Assembly: GCA_947448675.1 (NCBI GenBank)
Contig: CANFOR010000157.1
Coordinates: 1-6,550, forward strand
Source: Betaproteobacteria bacterium
GTDB taxonomy: Bacteria; Pseudomonadota; Gammaproteobacteria; Burkholderiales; Burkholderiaceae_C
Direction: 5' to 3'
DNA: 6,550 nt
Below the pieces are notes generated by a model. The model was not told where the DNA came from. It saw nothing but the letters and a program-made list of their open reading frames with translations, and ran no database searches. Positions 6,261 to 6,550 of this stretch are shown here, piece by piece; position 1 is the stretch's first letter, and every line of letters starts with the position of its first letter. Both the position numbers and the translations under genes were made by a program.

Positions 6261-6279
6261 ACTGTATTTTTCACCAGTT
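6260..6279. promoter_or_regulatory. LexA-binding site (SOS box 2)
   Basis: CTGT-ATTTTTCA-CCAG at 6262-6277 has the same CTG-N10-CAG core and matches 13 of 20 consensus positions. It ends only 23 nt before the ATG of the divergent asparaginase gene, so bound LexA could block that promoter as well as the lexA promoter. Confidence 0.78.
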
Positions 6280-6294
6280 TCCTACACTTGGCAA
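6266..6294 (-). promoter_or_regulatory. Candidate lexA promoter overlapping SOS box 2
   Basis: On the minus strand TTGCCA (6294-6289, 5 of 6 to the -35 consensus) is followed after 17 nt by AAAAAT (6271-6266, 4 of 6 but lacking the first T). The -10 would lie inside SOS box 2 and the start inside or next to box 1, which fits LexA autorepression. The -10 is weak. Confidence 0.35.
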
Positions 6295-6300
6295 GCCCCT

Positions 6301-6550
6301 ATGCAAAAAAATAGCAAAAAAATAGTGATTTTGGGCACCGGCGGCACCATCGCAGGCCACGCCGCTGATGCCAAGGACGTGTTGGGCTACACCGCAGGGC
6401 AAGTCAGCGTGGCCGACTTGCTGGCCCGTTTACCAACAGCCAATACGCCCAAGACGCCCACCAAAGCTGCGTCTGAAGCTACAATTTCAGGAGCAAGCGT
6501 GCAGGCCAGCGCAGAAGCACCGCCACAGTTCGTCAGCGAACAAGTAGCCC
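6301..6550 (+). CDS. L-asparaginase, type II-like (partial, continues beyond right edge)
   Basis: It is predicted to hydrolyse L-asparagine (possibly also glutamine) to aspartate and ammonia. Only 83 residues are visible. The diagnostic N-terminal motif ILGTGGTIAG (residues 10-19) contains the first catalytic Thr, T16, equivalent to T12 of mature E. coli AnsB. Y30 in LGYTAGQVS corresponds to the catalytic-lid Tyr Y25. FVSEQVA (77-83) is the start of the next conserved strand. No signal peptide is present (MQKNSKKIVIL), so a cytoplasmic enzyme is likely despite its type II-like sequence. Between LLARLP and FVSEQVA sits an Ala/Thr/Ser/Pro-rich stretch (~46-76), longer than this loop usually is. 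No good Shine-Dalgarno is seen upstream of the ATG at 6301. The gene is divergent from lexA with two SOS boxes between them. Confidence 0.9.
   Translation, partial: MQKNSKKIVILGTGGTIAGHAADAKDVLGYTAGQVSVADLLARLPTANTPKTPTKAASEATISGASVQASAEAPPQFVSEQVA
6303..6325 (+). repeat. Tandem 11-bp repeat with two A7 runs at the asparaginase start
   Basis: The unit GCAAAAAAATA occurs at 6303-6313 and again at 6314-6324, followed by G. Both copies lie in the first nine codons. The unit length is not a multiple of three, so gain or loss of a copy, or of one A, would shift the frame. Confidence 0.75.

Noticed and set aside
1..6550. CRISPR array, insertion sequence, phage or toxin-antitoxin system
   Set aside because: No regularly spaced repeats, transposase motifs, terminal inverted repeats or small paired toxin/antitoxin frames were seen. 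The window appears to be ordinary chromosome.

Overview
The window looks like a chromosomal segment of a betaproteobacterium, most likely Burkholderiales/Comamonadaceae. This is inferred from moderately high GC, a PaaH-like 3-hydroxyacyl-CoA dehydrogenase, a FimV-type membrane protein of the style seen in that family, and a LexA followed by a small lineage-type hypothetical gene. I see no mobile element, CRISPR array, tRNA or rRNA, and no new multi-gene defence or biosynthetic system. Most of the window is housekeeping or accessory metabolism.

Layout. Positions 1-890 (-) hold the N-terminal 296 residues of a 3-hydroxyacyl-CoA dehydrogenase that runs off the left edge. A short divergent spacer (891-949) separates it from a 740-residue FimV-like protein on + (950-3172). 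This protein has a signal peptide, a periplasmic domain, an Ala/Pro linker, a coiled coil, one membrane span and a cytoplasmic TPR-like region. It converges on a D-2-hydroxyacid dehydrogenase on - (3249-4265 or 4256). That gene is divergent from a DUF1993 protein on + (4330-4848). DUF1993 converges on a 138-residue hypothetical gene on - (4949-5365), with a bulged inverted repeat between their stops. lexA lies upstream of the hypothetical gene on the same strand (5489-6163). The right edge holds the first 83 residues of a type II-like L-asparaginase on + (6301 onward), divergent from lexA.

The most informative regulatory region is 6164-6300. Two tandem CTG-N10-CAG elements, matching the E. 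coli-type SOS box core, lie between lexA and the asparaginase gene. They predict LexA autoregulation and place the asparaginase promoter within reach of LexA. The hypothetical gene behind lexA has its own strong Shine-Dalgarno site and could be co-transcribed as part of an SOS unit, although a structured 123-nt gap containing a 9-bp perfect inverted repeat separates them. The other genes (acyl-CoA dehydrogenase, FimV-like, hydroxyacid dehydrogenase, DUF1993) show no evident functional link and are arranged as single-gene units in alternating orientation.
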